Source: Gordonia neofelifaecis NRRL B-59395
Lineage (GTDB): Bacteria > Actinomycetota > Actinomycetes > Mycobacteriales > Mycobacteriaceae
DNA: 64,000 bases
Assembly: GCF_000192435.1 (NCBI RefSeq)
Contig: NZ_AEUD01000013.1
Span: 85,425 to 149,424 of the forward strand
Direction: 5' to 3'
The notes beneath the pieces were generated by a model. That model saw nothing but the letters and a program-made list of their open reading frames with translations. It made no database searches and was not told the origin of the DNA. Below, piece by piece: positions 1-8,764 of the stretch (its first letter is position 1; each line of letters begins with the position of its first letter). Made by a program: the position numbers and the translations under genes.

Positions 1-1656
1 GAGGGTGTCGCCGAGGACGCAGGGGACGCGTCGACGCGACGGGACCGCCTCGCCGAGAGCTCCCGCCCCTACCGGGTCATCGCCGGCCTCGTGACGAGTT
101 TCTCGCTCGTCACCCTGGTGGGGTCGAGTCTGCTGTCGCTGGTGCGCCTGCCCCAGGACAGCATCCGGTGGGCCGGTCTGGTGGTGCTGACCGCGATCGG
201 GTTGGGACTGATCTTCCCGCGGATCGAGCAGCTCCTGGAGAAGCCCTTCGCACGACTGCCCCAGCGTTCGGTCGGTCGAGGTCGTTCCGGCTTCGGCCTG
301 GGACTGGCGCTGGGCGTGCTGTACGTGCCGTGCGCGGGCCCGGTGCTCGCCGCGATCGTGGTCGCGGGCGCGACCGGTGAGATCGGGGCCCGCACCGTGG
401 TCCTGACCTTGTCGTTCGCGATCGGCGCGACACTGCCCCTGCTGTTCTTCGCTCTCGCCGGGCGACGAGTCGCCGAGCGCGTCGGAGCGTTTCGCCGCAG
501 GCAGCGCCTGATCCGCGTCGCAGGCGGCGTGGTGATGATCGCGTTGGCCGTCGGACTGGTCTTCGACGTTCCCGGCGCACTGCAACGCACGATCCCCGAC
601 TACACCGGAGCCTTGCAGAACTCCGTCGGCGGCGGCGATGATCTGAACCGCCGGCTCGATCTCGGCGGAATCGTGACCGACGAGAACCGACAGCTCAGCA
701 ACTGCACCGACGGCGCCGAGGAGTTGCAGAGCTGCGGCGCCGCACCCCGGTTGACGGGCATCACCGACTGGTTCAACACTCCCGACGGCCAGGCGCTGCC
801 CCTGTCGCACCTTCGGGGGAAGGTGGTCTTGATCGACTTCTGGGCGTACTCGTGCATCAACTGCCAGCGAGCGATCCCGCACGTCGTGGACTGGTACCGC
901 GCGTATCGCGACAGCGGTCTGGAGGTGATCGGCGTGCACACCCCGGAGTACGCATTCGAGAAGGTGCCGGCCAATGTCGTCACTGCCGCGCGGCGCCTGG
1001 GCATCGAGTACCCGATCGCGCTCGATCCGGCGTTCTCGACGTGGACGAATTATCGGAACAGCTACTGGCCGGCGCAGTACCTGATCGACGCGTCCGGGAC
1101 CGTCCGGCACATCGACTTCGGCGAGGGCGGATACGAACAGTCCGAGCGGCTGATCCGAGAGCTGCTGACCGACGCGCATCCGGGGATCGATCTGCCGCGG
1201 CCCACCGAGCAGACAGACACCACGCCCACCGAGGCGACCACTCCCGAGACATATCTGGGAGTCGGCAAGGTCGTCAACTACGGCGGTTCCACGCCCTACC
1301 GTGCAGGCACCGCCGACTTCGAGTCGCCCCGCGAACTTCGCTCCGACACCTTCGCTCTCGGCGGTCGCTGGACGCTGGACTATCAGGGAGCGCGCGCCGA
1401 CCACGACGCGACCATCACCCTCGACTACCGCGCGAAGGACGTCTACATCGTCGCGGGCGGCACCGGAACGATCAGCGTCACCGGCAGCGGCGGGACTGGC
1501 GACGGCGGGACTGTCGGCAGCGGGCCGGTCGCCTCGCTTCCGATCAGCGGACCGCCGACTCTGCACCGGATCGTGCACAGCTCGGCCGCCGAGCGCGGTC
1601 GCGTCGAGGTGTCGATCCCTGAGGGCATGACGGTCTTCTCGTTCACGTACGGGTGA
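1..1656 (+). CDS. dipZ: DipZ-type thiol-disulfide protein (CcdA-like membrane domain plus thioredoxin domain), 5' truncated
   Basis: The reading frame is open from base 1, so the true start lies left of the window; the first internal GTG at 91 is not the start. About five hydrophobic segments come first, including a VPCAGP motif typical of CcdA/DsbD electron-transfer membrane domains. An extracytoplasmic thioredoxin-like domain follows, with the redox motif CINC at about 853-864, and then a C-terminal beta-rich domain as in mycobacterial DipZ. The family passes reducing power from cytoplasmic thioredoxin across the membrane to exported thiol proteins. A Gly/Thr-rich stretch near 1480-1520 looks like a low-complexity loop. 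The assignment is firm, but the partner of this redox relay is not visible here. Confidence 0.9.
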   Translation, partial: EGVAEDAGDASTRRDRLAESSRPYRVIAGLVTSFSLVTLVGSSLLSLVRLPQDSIRWAGLVVLTAIGLGLIFPRIEQLLEKPFARLPQRSVGRGRSGFGLGLALGVLYVPCAGPVLAAIVVAGATGEIGARTVVLTLSFAIGATLPLLFFALAGRRVAERVGAFRRRQRLIRVAGGVVMIALAVGLVFDVPGALQRTIPDYTGALQNSVGGGDDLNRRLDLGGIVTDENRQLSNCTDGAEELQSCGAAPRLTGITDWFNTPDGQALPLSHLRGKVVLIDFWAYSCINCQRAIPHVVDWYRAYRDSGLEVIGVHTPEYAFEKVPANVVTAARRLGIEYPIALDPAFSTWTNYRNSYWPAQYLIDASGTVRHIDFGEGGYEQSERLIRELLTDAHPGIDLPRPTEQTDTTPTEATTPETYLGVGKVVNYGGSTPYRAGTADFESPRELRSDTFALGGRWTLDYQGARADHDATITLDYRAKDVYIVAGGTGTISVTGSGGTGDGGTVGSGPVASLPISGPPTLHRIVHSSAAERGRVEVSIPEGMTVFSFTYG

Positions 1657-1715
1657 CGTCGGCCGGTCCGCGGTGCTCGCCGCGCCGCTCCCCTTCCCCG
1701 CTCGACCGACGCCGA

Positions 1716-2159
1716 TCATCCCAGGCGGGCAAGTTCCTCCGACAGACCGACGGCACCCTGTTCCAGCAGCCTGCGGACCGCGGGGCGCAGCAGCGGCGCA
1801 AGCAGGCCGAACACCCCGTGGAAGTCGAACTCCACCGCATAGGTGACGGCGGTGCCGTCCGGTCGCGGCTCGATCCGAATGGTGTCGACCGCGGTCACCG
1901 CGGGCTTCTCCCCGCGCAAGCGGATCAACGTGTGCGGCTGCAGGTCGACGAGCCGGTAGTCGAGGTCGGTCTCGCGACCGGCGAACCGACTGGTGACGCG
2001 GTAGACGACATCGCCGCTCGGCGTGCCGGCGTCGTCGGACAGCCGAATCACCTTCACTGCGTTCGGGTCCCACTGTTCGGCGTTGGTGAAGTCCGCCAGG
2101 TAATCGAAGACGGCGACGGCCGGGGCCGTCGTCGTGACGGTGCGCTGCATGCTGATCAT
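1716..2159 (-). CDS. SRPBCC-family polyketide cyclase/START-like protein
   Basis: A 147-residue single-domain protein with the SRPBCC pattern: an N-terminal strand followed by VFDYLADFTNAEQWDP, then alternating beta strands and a long C-terminal helix. The fold binds hydrophobic ligands in a cavity and the precise ligand cannot be read from the sequence. The start at 2159 is preceded by a GAGGA-type ribosome binding site; a second ATG three codons in is also possible. It lies 14 nt downstream of the SDR gene at 2174-3118 on the same strand, so the two are probably co-transcribed. No catalytic residues are evident. Confidence 0.8.
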   Translation of the reverse strand: MISMQRTVTTTAPAVAVFDYLADFTNAEQWDPNAVKVIRLSDDAGTPSGDVVYRVTSRFAGRETDLDYRLVDLQPHTLIRLRGEKPAVTAVDTIRIEPRPDGTAVTYAVEFDFHGVFGLLAPLLRPAVRRLLEQGAVGLSEELARLG

Positions 2160-2173
2160 GGCTGTGTTCCTCC

Positions 2174-3118
2174 TCAGAGTCCGGCGGCCGCGAGGACGTC
2201 GTTCCAGACGGCGCGACGGTCGGCCTCGTTCGTTTCTCCCGACAGCAGCCGGTAGTTCATCGGGCGCGGGCGGCGGTCGTGCCAGAAGCGGCCGGTCGGA
2301 GGTCTCGGGGCGGTCGCCGCCAGCCAGACCGCGGTGTCAGCGCCCTGCTCTACGGTGCGCAGCAGCGGACCCATCGCGCGTCCGAAGCGTGGCAGCGACT
2401 CGGCGACCCCGGGGGTGTCGACCCAGCCAGGATGCATGCCCGCCGTCATGACGCTCGCGTCCGCCCACCGCTCGGCGAGGATCGGCACCATCTCGGTCTG
2501 GATCCGTTTGCTCCGCGCGTAGGCCCGCGCACCGCGGTATTCGCCGGACCGGTAGTCGATGTCACCGACCGGCAGCGCCGCGGTGTACATGCCGCCGGAC
2601 GACATGAAGATCACCCGCGCGTCCGAGCTCGCCGCGAGCTGCGGGAGCAGTCGTTCGGTGAGTCGGATCGGGCCGAGGACGTGGGTCGCCAGCGACAGTT
2701 CGTGCCCGTCCGGAGACTCGGTGCGCGTAGGGGGCATCACGCCCGCGTTGTGCACTACGACGTCGACGGAGTCTTCGGCGAGCCGGGCAGCCAGATCGTC
2801 GACGTCGTGGGGGTCCGACATGTCGCCGAGTTCGATACTGACCCGGGCGTGGGGTCGTCGTGCCTCGAGGTCGGCGCGGACACGGTCGGCGCGTTCGCGA
2901 TCCCGTCCCACCAGGATCACTCGACCGCCCAGCGCCAGTGCGCCGGCGGCGATGGCCGCGCCGATGCCGGAGGTCGCGCCCGTCACCACCACGGTCCTCC
3001 CGGTCAGCACTTCCGGTTGAGGATCGTCGTCGGGCCACGACGCCGCGCGCACCCGGTACCCCACCCGCGAGTAACCGGCGACCACCGCTCGGTCGAGTGC
3101 TGTGTCGAGCAGTTTCAT
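2174..3118 (-). CDS. Short-chain dehydrogenase/reductase
   Basis: A 314-residue classical SDR with an N-terminal extension of about 38 residues before the Rossmann fold. The nucleotide motif TGATSGIG, the NAG-type motif VHNAGVM, an active-site serine in FMSSGG and a YARSK (YxxxK) motif are all present, so the enzyme should be active. Substrate is unknown; the family oxidises or reduces alcohols and ketones with NAD(P). It is the first gene of a two-gene operon with the SRPBCC protein downstream, a pairing that suggests a hydrophobic substrate. The divergent gene at 3292 contains a related SRPBCC domain. Confidence 0.88.
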   Translation of the reverse strand: MKLLDTALDRAVVAGYSRVGYRVRAASWPDDDPQPEVLTGRTVVVTGATSGIGAAIAAGALALGGRVILVGRDRERADRVRADLEARRPHARVSIELGDMSDPHDVDDLAARLAEDSVDVVVHNAGVMPPTRTESPDGHELSLATHVLGPIRLTERLLPQLAASSDARVIFMSSGGMYTAALPVGDIDYRSGEYRGARAYARSKRIQTEMVPILAERWADASVMTAGMHPGWVDTPGVAESLPRFGRAMGPLLRTVEQGADTAVWLAATAPRPPTGRFWHDRRPRPMNYRLLSGETNEADRRAVWNDVLAAAGL

Positions 3119-3291
3119 CGGTGTTCCATGCCTTTCCGTTGTCCGGACACTGCAGTCATTCGGAGCGGTCGCCGCTTCGGATCGGTCCTCGGTGTCTCAG
3201 GTGGATGACGTCAGGCGATCCGGGTGAGCATCGGCTCCGAATCACTCAGCGTCATGAATCAGCGTCGAACCACCACTGGTAAGGAACCCAG

Positions 3292-4647
3292 ATGAGCTTT
3301 GAGCACACCGTCCTTCTCGATGCCCCGATCGACGAGGTCTTCGCATGGCACGAACGCCGGGGAGCATTGCTGCGGCTGCTCCCGCCGTGGCAGCCGATGC
3401 GGGCGGTCCGCGAGGCGTCGTCGATCGCCGACGGGCACGCGATCCTCGGTCTGCCCGGCGGATTGCGATGGCGCGCGCAGCATCTCGTCGATGAGTACGA
3501 CCCGCCGCATCGGTTCGTCGACGAGCGGATCTCCGACGGGATCGCCACCCTTCCCGCCCTGCTGTCCGGTCCGTGGAGGCATGAGCACGTGTTCACCGAA
3601 GAGAGCGCGACCACCACCCGCCTCACCGATCGGGTCCACACCGCCGTACCCGGTACGCTGCTGCGGTCCACCTTCCGCTATCGGCACCGGCAGCTGGCCG
3701 ACGACCTCGCCTCCCACACATCGGCCCGCGCTGCCGGTCTGGCACCGTCGGTGGTGGCGGTCAGCGGCGCCTCCGGAATGGTCGGCTCCCAACTCTGCGC
3801 GTTCCTCACCACCGGCGGCCATCGGGTGATCCGCCTCGTTCGCCACGACCCGCGGAGCCGTGACGAACGTCGGTGGGACCCCGACGCCCCGGCCGCCGAC
3901 CTGCTCGACGGGGTCGACGCGGTGATCCATCTCGCGGGAGCCCCGATCGCCGGCCGATTCACGGACCGGCACCGTGCCGCGGTGCGCGACAGCCGCGTCG
4001 GACCGACGCGCCGCCTCGCGGACGCGGCCGTCGGCGCCACGGACGGACCGACGGTGTTCATCAGCGCCTCGGCGATCGGCTTCTACGGGCACGAACGGCC
4101 TGACGAGACGCTCGACGAGAGCGCCGCCTCCGGCGACGACTTCCTCGCAGACGTCGTGCGGTCGTGGGAGGAGGCGACTGCGCCCGCAGCGCAGGGCGGT
4201 CTCCGGACCGTGCAGGTGCGGACCGGCATCGTCCAGAGCCCGCGCGGGGGCACCCTGCAGATCCAGCGTCCGCTGTTCACGGCGGGTCTCGGCGGTCGTC
4301 TGGGCAGCGGGAAGCAGGTGCTGTCGTGGATCGACCTGGACGACCTCGTCGACGTCTATCACCGCGCACTGTACGACGCCGACCTGTCCGGCCCGGTGAA
4401 CGCGACGGCTCCGGAACCCGTCACCGGGACCGAGTACGCGAAGACTCTCGCATCGGTGTTGCGGCGGCCTGCGCTGCTGCCGACGCCCGCGCTCGGCCCA
4501 CGGCTGATTCTCGGTGACCAGGGCGCCCGCGAGCTGGCGCTGGCCGACCAGCGCGCGGTGCCCGCAGCGCTCGCCGACCGGGGACATCGGTTCCGCAGGG
4601 GATCGCTCGAGGCCTGCCTCCGGCACCAGTTGGGTCGCATGCACTGA
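3292..4647 (+). CDS. TIGR01777-type NAD-dependent epimerase with N-terminal SRPBCC domain
   Basis: A 451-residue two-domain protein. Residues 1 to about 150 resemble an SRPBCC domain (FEHTVLLDAPIDEVFAWHER). From about residue 156 an extended-SDR/epimerase Rossmann domain begins with VSGASGMVGSQL, followed by the SASAIGFYG motif, and the C-terminus resembles the DUF1731 tail of the SulA/YfcH (TIGR01777) family. Many actinobacterial members carry this same SRPBCC fusion. No substrate is established for the family. The ATG at 3292 has an AAGGAAC ribosome binding site. It converges on the lipocalin gene, with a strong hairpin between the two stops. Confidence 0.87.
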   Translation: MSFEHTVLLDAPIDEVFAWHERRGALLRLLPPWQPMRAVREASSIADGHAILGLPGGLRWRAQHLVDEYDPPHRFVDERISDGIATLPALLSGPWRHEHVFTEESATTTRLTDRVHTAVPGTLLRSTFRYRHRQLADDLASHTSARAAGLAPSVVAVSGASGMVGSQLCAFLTTGGHRVIRLVRHDPRSRDERRWDPDAPAADLLDGVDAVIHLAGAPIAGRFTDRHRAAVRDSRVGPTRRLADAAVGATDGPTVFISASAIGFYGHERPDETLDESAASGDDFLADVVRSWEEATAPAAQGGLRTVQVRTGIVQSPRGGTLQIQRPLFTAGLGGRLGSGKQVLSWIDLDDLVDVYHRALYDADLSGPVNATAPEPVTGTEYAKTLASVLRRPALLPTPALGPRLILGDQGARELALADQRAVPAALADRGHRFRRGSLEACLRHQLGRMH

Positions 4648-4653
4648 GCCGCT

Positions 4654-4690
4654 GCACGCCGAGGTCGCCTTCACGACGACCTCGGCGTGC
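4654..4690. terminator. Bidirectional hairpin terminator between convergent genes
   Basis: Arms GCACGCCGAGGTCG (4654-4667) and its exact complement (4677-4690) enclose a 9-nt loop. The hairpin sits between the stop at 4647 (+) and the stop at 4705 (-). There is no U-tract, as is usual in actinobacteria. Confidence 0.75.
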
Positions 4691-4704
4691 GACGGTCGGA
4701 GAGA

Positions 4705-5328
4705 TCAGTCGCAGAGTCGGCGGATCTGCTCGAAGCCACCGGTCGTCGGCGACGTCAGATACAGGCAGTCGTCGTTGCCTGCTCGCGCGATGGCGCGTCG
4801 GACGGCGGACCATTGCTTCGAGGACAGCGACGGCGTACGGGAGAGGACGAACCCTGAGCCCCGGCGCGAATCGGTGACGTGCGCCCACGAGTAGTCCGGT
4901 CCCACTGCGGTCACGATGTAGTTGGCGCGCCCGCGATCCGGATTCGGGATGCCCGGGAAGCTCACATGCAGCCGTGCGTCGGTCTTCGTGTCCAGCACGG
5001 TGGCGGTGCCCTTGATCCGGTTCTTCTGCCCGGTCCACGTGGTGCACGAATTGCGAACCGTGACAGCGCCACGCGGGCTGAGCGAGTACCGCGCCTGGGT
5101 GTCACGTGCGCAGACCAGGTTGAACGCCTGCGGAACGGCCGCCAGCTGATGCCAGGTGCCCAGGTACTCCGACAGGTCGAACCCGGCGAACGGCGCGGGT
5201 GACGCCGCATCGGCTGCCGCGGGGACTGCGGCGGTACACGCGACGGCAGTAAGCATGATCGCGAGGGCGCGTCGTCTCAGGCCGCCTCGGGCTCGACGAA
5301 TAGTGACTGGTGCGGTCGGGGCTGACAT
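4705..5328 (-). CDS. Secreted lipocalin-family protein
   Basis: A 207-residue protein. It starts at 5328 after an AGGAGA ribosome binding site. A twin-arginine-rich N-region is followed by a hydrophobic core and an AADAAS cleavage region near residue 42, which predicts export rather than lipidation (no lipobox cysteine). The mature part begins with the lipocalin strand A motif YLGTWHQLA (GxW) and ends with a LSRTPS-type strand resembling bacterial Blc. The fold binds small hydrophobic ligands such as lysophospholipids, acting outside the membrane. Four cysteines in the mature chain could form disulfides. Ligand unknown. Confidence 0.82.
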   Translation of the reverse strand: MSAPTAPVTIRRARGGLRRRALAIMLTAVACTAAVPAAADAASPAPFAGFDLSEYLGTWHQLAAVPQAFNLVCARDTQARYSLSPRGAVTVRNSCTTWTGQKNRIKGTATVLDTKTDARLHVSFPGIPNPDRGRANYIVTAVGPDYSWAHVTDSRRGSGFVLSRTPSLSSKQWSAVRRAIARAGNDDCLYLTSPTTGGFEQIRRLCD

Positions 5329-5437
5329 GGCGGTCTCCTGATCCTGTGGTGCGACATTTCCGCGGCGGCGTCGACGAAGACGGACGCCATCAAGGATTCG
5401 GAGACGGATCTGATTCGGATGGGTGACGACTGCGCCG

Positions 5438-5953
5438 TCAGAGCTTCCCGAACGACACGCCCTTGTACGTCCACCCGGCGCCGGTCACGGCGTCCTGGAT
5501 CGGCTCTTTGATCTCCCCGGTGCGGAACCGATAGTTGTACACCTGGCCGTACTGGCCCTGCTCGGTGAACGCGTACGCGGTCCCGAACGACGCCTCCACC
5601 TTCTGCCCGCGGAAGGCCTCGGCCTTCATCGACAGCGACGGCACCCCCGCGCGCCATTCGACGGTCCACTCACGGTCGACGGCACGGACCTCGTGCTGCG
5701 CGGGATCCAGCTTCAGGAGGATCTGGAAGACCGAGGTCAGCGACGCCTTCGCGAAGACTTCGTACCAGCGGGCGTCGACGATCCGCCATTCGGCAACGAA
5801 GTCGCAGCCCTCGTCGGACCGGGCCGGTCGGATCTGGAAGGGCGCCGTCGGACGATTCACCGCCATGATGGCGTTCGCGACCTCCTGCGGGCTGCGCGCG
5901 GGGGTTCCGGCGGCAGGTTTCTTGGTGCCGGTCAGCTTGTCGAAGAGTCCCAT
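5438..5953 (-). CDS. Conserved hypothetical protein of about 170 residues
   Basis: A soluble 171-residue protein beginning MGLFDKLTG. A Pro/Ala-rich linker is followed by a domain rich in beta strands with many aromatic residues (a YGQVYNYRFRTGEI segment near the C-terminus). I do not recognise a catalytic motif, signal peptide or membrane segment. The fold class could be a small alpha/beta domain, and the function is unknown. It is the downstream neighbour of xthA on the same strand, but the gap is 84 nt, so co-transcription is uncertain. Confidence 0.7.
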   Translation of the reverse strand: MGLFDKLTGTKKPAAGTPARSPQEVANAIMAVNRPTAPFQIRPARSDEGCDFVAEWRIVDARWYEVFAKASLTSVFQILLKLDPAQHEVRAVDREWTVEWRAGVPSLSMKAEAFRGQKVEASFGTAYAFTEQGQYGQVYNYRFRTGEIKEPIQDAVTGAGWTYKGVSFGKL

Positions 5954-6037
5954 GTGCTCGACCGTATCCGCTGGTGACGGCGGTGTGGAGGGGTGTCGTG
6001 CGTCCGACCGACGGAGGTGGTGCCGGGTCCCGGCTTC

Positions 6038-6922
6038 TCAGTCGCCGATCGTGTGCGGCAGCTTCACCGAGCCTGCGGCAGGCTTCGAGGGCCGCGACGG
6101 CGGCGGAACCACCGGACCCACGTCGCCGTCAGGTGCGACGTCCAGGTCGAGGAAGACCGGTGCATGGTCGCTGGGCTTGGTGCCCTTGCGCGCCTGCCGG
6201 TCCACCCACGACGCCTTCGCGCGCTCGGCCACCGAACCGCCGGCGAGGAGGAAGTCGATTCGCATGCCGAGGTCCTTGTGGAACATCCCCGCGCGGTAGT
6301 CCCAGTAGGTGTAGATCTGCTTGTCGGGCCAGTGGTCGCGCATCACGTCGTGCAGACCGAGAGCCTTGAGCGCCTCGAAGGCCTCGCGTTCCGCCGGCGT
6401 CACGTGGGTGTGGCCGACGAAGGCCTCCGGGTCGAAGCAGTCGGCGTCGGTCGGAATGATGTTGTAGTCGCCGCAGATGACGGTCGTATCGGCGTCGGGC
6501 TCGACGGCCAGCCGCAGCTTCTCCAGCCAGTTCAACTTGTAGTTGTAGTGGTCGGAGTCCACTTCGCGGCCGTTCGGCACGTACACCGAGTAGACGCGCA
6601 CACCGTCGCAGACTGCGGACACGGCGCGTCCCTCCGGCTCACCGGTCGTGTCGGGGAATCCGGGAGCGTCCGGGAACGCGACGCGGACGTCGTCGAGCCC
6701 CACCCTGCTCAGCAGGGCGACACCGTTCCACTGCCCCTGCCCGGCGTGCGCGAACTCGTAGCCGCGCGCCGCGAGCTCGTCGCCGAGCTCGGCGGCGAAC
6801 GCCTCGTCGGACACCTTGGTCTCCTGCAGGCACACGACGTCGGGCTGACGGTCGTCCAACCAGGGCAGAAGTCGCGGTACCCGCTGCTTGACAGAGTTCA
6901 CGTTCCAGGTCGCCAGGCGCAT
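6038..6922 (-). CDS. xthA: Exodeoxyribonuclease III (AP endonuclease family)
   Basis: A 294-residue protein from the ATG at 6922; a longer reading frame exists, but homology starts at MRLATWNVNSVKQR. Family motifs appear in order: WNVNS, the metal-binding QETKV, NGREVDSDHYNYKLNWL, CGDYNIIPTDAD and the C-terminal DHAPVFLDL. These supply the Asp/His/Glu catalytic and Mg-binding residues of the EEP superfamily. The enzyme incises DNA at abasic sites and trims 3' blocks during base excision repair in the cytoplasm. It is transcribed divergently from the regulator at 7012, with 89 nt between starts. No disruption seen. Confidence 0.95.
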   Translation of the reverse strand: MRLATWNVNSVKQRVPRLLPWLDDRQPDVVCLQETKVSDEAFAAELGDELAARGYEFAHAGQGQWNGVALLSRVGLDDVRVAFPDAPGFPDTTGEPEGRAVSAVCDGVRVYSVYVPNGREVDSDHYNYKLNWLEKLRLAVEPDADTTVICGDYNIIPTDADCFDPEAFVGHTHVTPAEREAFEALKALGLHDVMRDHWPDKQIYTYWDYRAGMFHKDLGMRIDFLLAGGSVAERAKASWVDRQARKGTKPSDHAPVFLDLDVAPDGDVGPVVPPPSRPSKPAAGSVKLPHTIGD

Positions 6923-7011
6923 ACCGGTCACCGTAGTCGGGGCCGCGAGCGGACTCGGAACCCGCACCGCCCTTCTAGCCCGACACCTGTAATCCGTGTC
7001 ACAGTAGACCC

Positions 7012-8622
7012 GTGACAACCCAGCTCCCCCAGCGCGACGTGATCGCCGCATCGTGGCGGCGCGTGCAGTCGTCGGGCCTGGAGCCCGATGATCGTCCCGT
7101 CCCGACGCTCTCCGACATCGCCGCCGCCGACCCGCTCCTCGACGCCGCGCGGCCCGTGCTCGCGCGCGCGGCCGAGGTACTCGGCGGAACCAAGACGGCG
7201 CTGCTGCTGGTCGACGACCAGAGTCGGATGGTGGCCCGGGTGTCCGCGGACACCACCCTGGAGCGGCATCTCGCCGACTCCGGTGCCGTCGATGGCGCCG
7301 CCTTCGACGAGGAGGCGATGGGCACGACCGCCCTCGGCACCACCGCGGAGGTCCGCGGCGACGTCGTCATCAACGGCGGCGAGCACTACCTGGAGCAGTT
7401 CCGGAGGCTGAGCTGCTTCGGCCGACCGATCATCCACCCCGCCACCCGCCGCGTGGCGGGCGTGATCTGCATGACGGAGATCGCGCCCCGCATCAACCCG
7501 CTGTCGGTGCCGCTGGTCCGCGGGCTCGTCGACGACATCGCCGAGCGACTGCTGAACCGCTCCCACGCCGAGCACCGGGCCGTCGTCGCGGCGTTCGAGA
7601 AGGCATCCCGGCGGCGCGACGTCGCGGTCGCCGCGGTGGGCGACGACCTGCAGCTCACCAACACTCTCGCGGCCGGTCTGCTGGGCCCGGGCGACTTCGG
7701 CACCCTGCGCATGATGGTCCACGGGGGTTCCTCTCGCGACCGCACCATGACGCTGGTGTCGGGGATCGTCGCCGACGTCGCCGTCGACCGTCTCCCGGGT
7801 GTCCGGCACGCGGCCGTCTTCCGTCTGCGCCCGCGCTTGGATCACGACCAGGCTTCCGTCCTGGCGGCCCCCACGACCACCGACGTGGCGTCGATCGCGA
7901 TCTGCGGCGAGCCGGGAACCGGTCGCAGTTCTCGCGCCGAAGCCCTGGTCCCGGCCGATCGAGTGCTGCTCGACGTCGCCGCCCGCCTGCTCGACGGCAC
8001 CGTCCCGGACCTCGCCGGCGCGATCCGAGAAGCGCGGTCGCGGGAGACCGGACTGGTGATCGACGGCGCCGACCTCCTCGACGACCGCTCGCTCCGCCTC
8101 CTCCAGACGGCGATCGCGACGTACGAGCCGGGCAGGCCGCCGATCGTCGTCATCTCGGAACCTGCAACGGGTGGTTCGTCCTCCCTCGCCGCGGTGCTCG
8201 GCCGCTGCCGCAGCCGGATCACGCTGCCGCCGCTGCGCCAGCGGACCAGTGAGATCGCCGCCATCGGACAGGAACTCGTCGAGCGGATCGATTCCCAGCT
8301 GGAGCTCGGATCCGACGCCGCCGACGCCCTGGTCTGCCAGGAGTGGCCGGGCAACCTGACCGAGCTGTCGATCGTGCTCGACGAGGCCGCCGCGGCGGTC
8401 CTGGCGCGCGGCTCCCGCCTGGTGACCGCCGCCGACCTGCCCGCCGAGTACCGCGGATCCACCCGCGCCTCCCGCTTGATGGGCATGGAGCAGGCGGAGC
8501 GGCAGGCGATCATCGACGCGCTCGACGCCGCCTCGGGCAACAAGTCCCACGCCGCGAAGGCCCTGGGCGTCTCCCGGACCACGCTGTACGCGCGGATCCG
8601 GGCGCTGGGCATCGGACGCTGA
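7012..8622 (+). CDS. AcoR-like regulator: GAF domain, degenerate AAA+ region, Fis-type helix-turn-helix
   Basis: A 536-residue protein starting at GTG 7012. The N-terminal segment of about 230 residues resembles the GAF sensor half of AcoR-type activators (EAMGTTALGTT and ICMTEIAPRINPLS). The centre should be a sigma-54 AAA+ domain, but the P-loop is altered to GEPGTGRSS and I see no GAFTGA loop. A VIDGADLL segment may be a relic of Walker B. The C-terminus is a Fis-type HTH (NKSHAAKALGVSRTTLYARI). Actinobacteria lack sigma-54, and regulators of this form sit beside alcohol, ketone and diol oxidation genes. It probably activates the aldehyde and alcohol dehydrogenase genes directly downstream on the same strand. 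Confidence 0.85.
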   Translation: MTTQLPQRDVIAASWRRVQSSGLEPDDRPVPTLSDIAAADPLLDAARPVLARAAEVLGGTKTALLLVDDQSRMVARVSADTTLERHLADSGAVDGAAFDEEAMGTTALGTTAEVRGDVVINGGEHYLEQFRRLSCFGRPIIHPATRRVAGVICMTEIAPRINPLSVPLVRGLVDDIAERLLNRSHAEHRAVVAAFEKASRRRDVAVAAVGDDLQLTNTLAAGLLGPGDFGTLRMMVHGGSSRDRTMTLVSGIVADVAVDRLPGVRHAAVFRLRPRLDHDQASVLAAPTTTDVASIAICGEPGTGRSSRAEALVPADRVLLDVAARLLDGTVPDLAGAIREARSRETGLVIDGADLLDDRSLRLLQTAIATYEPGRPPIVVISEPATGGSSSLAAVLGRCRSRITLPPLRQRTSEIAAIGQELVERIDSQLELGSDAADALVCQEWPGNLTELSIVLDEAAAAVLARGSRLVTAADLPAEYRGSTRASRLMGMEQAERQAIIDALDAASGNKSHAAKALGVSRTTLYARIRALGIGR

Positions 8623-8651
8623 CCCGACCGTCCAGCACCGTCCACCCGCGC

Positions 8652-8668
8652 TGTTCAATTTCTGCACA
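8652..8668. promoter_or_regulatory. Candidate operator upstream of the aldehyde/alcohol dehydrogenase operon
   Basis: An imperfect inverted repeat TGTTCA-N5-TGCACA lies 30 nt after the regulator stop and about 96 nt before the aldehyde dehydrogenase ATG. It is the most symmetric sequence in this gap, and its spacing resembles the sites of Fis-type HTH activators. Assignment to the upstream regulator is inference. Confidence 0.35.
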
Positions 8669-8764
8669 CGCACACCCCCTGGAAACGGGCGATAAATGAT
8701 GCACGCCGCGCAGTGGTCCACATCACAGGCGGCAGAACCATCACACGCGCACCAGGAGGGTCCC

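Noticed and set aside
8696-8764. Upstream start for the aldehyde dehydrogenase (ATG ATG at 8696)
   Set aside because: No ribosome binding site precedes it, and the extra 23 residues do not resemble the family. The ATG at 8765 has a strong AGGAGGG site.
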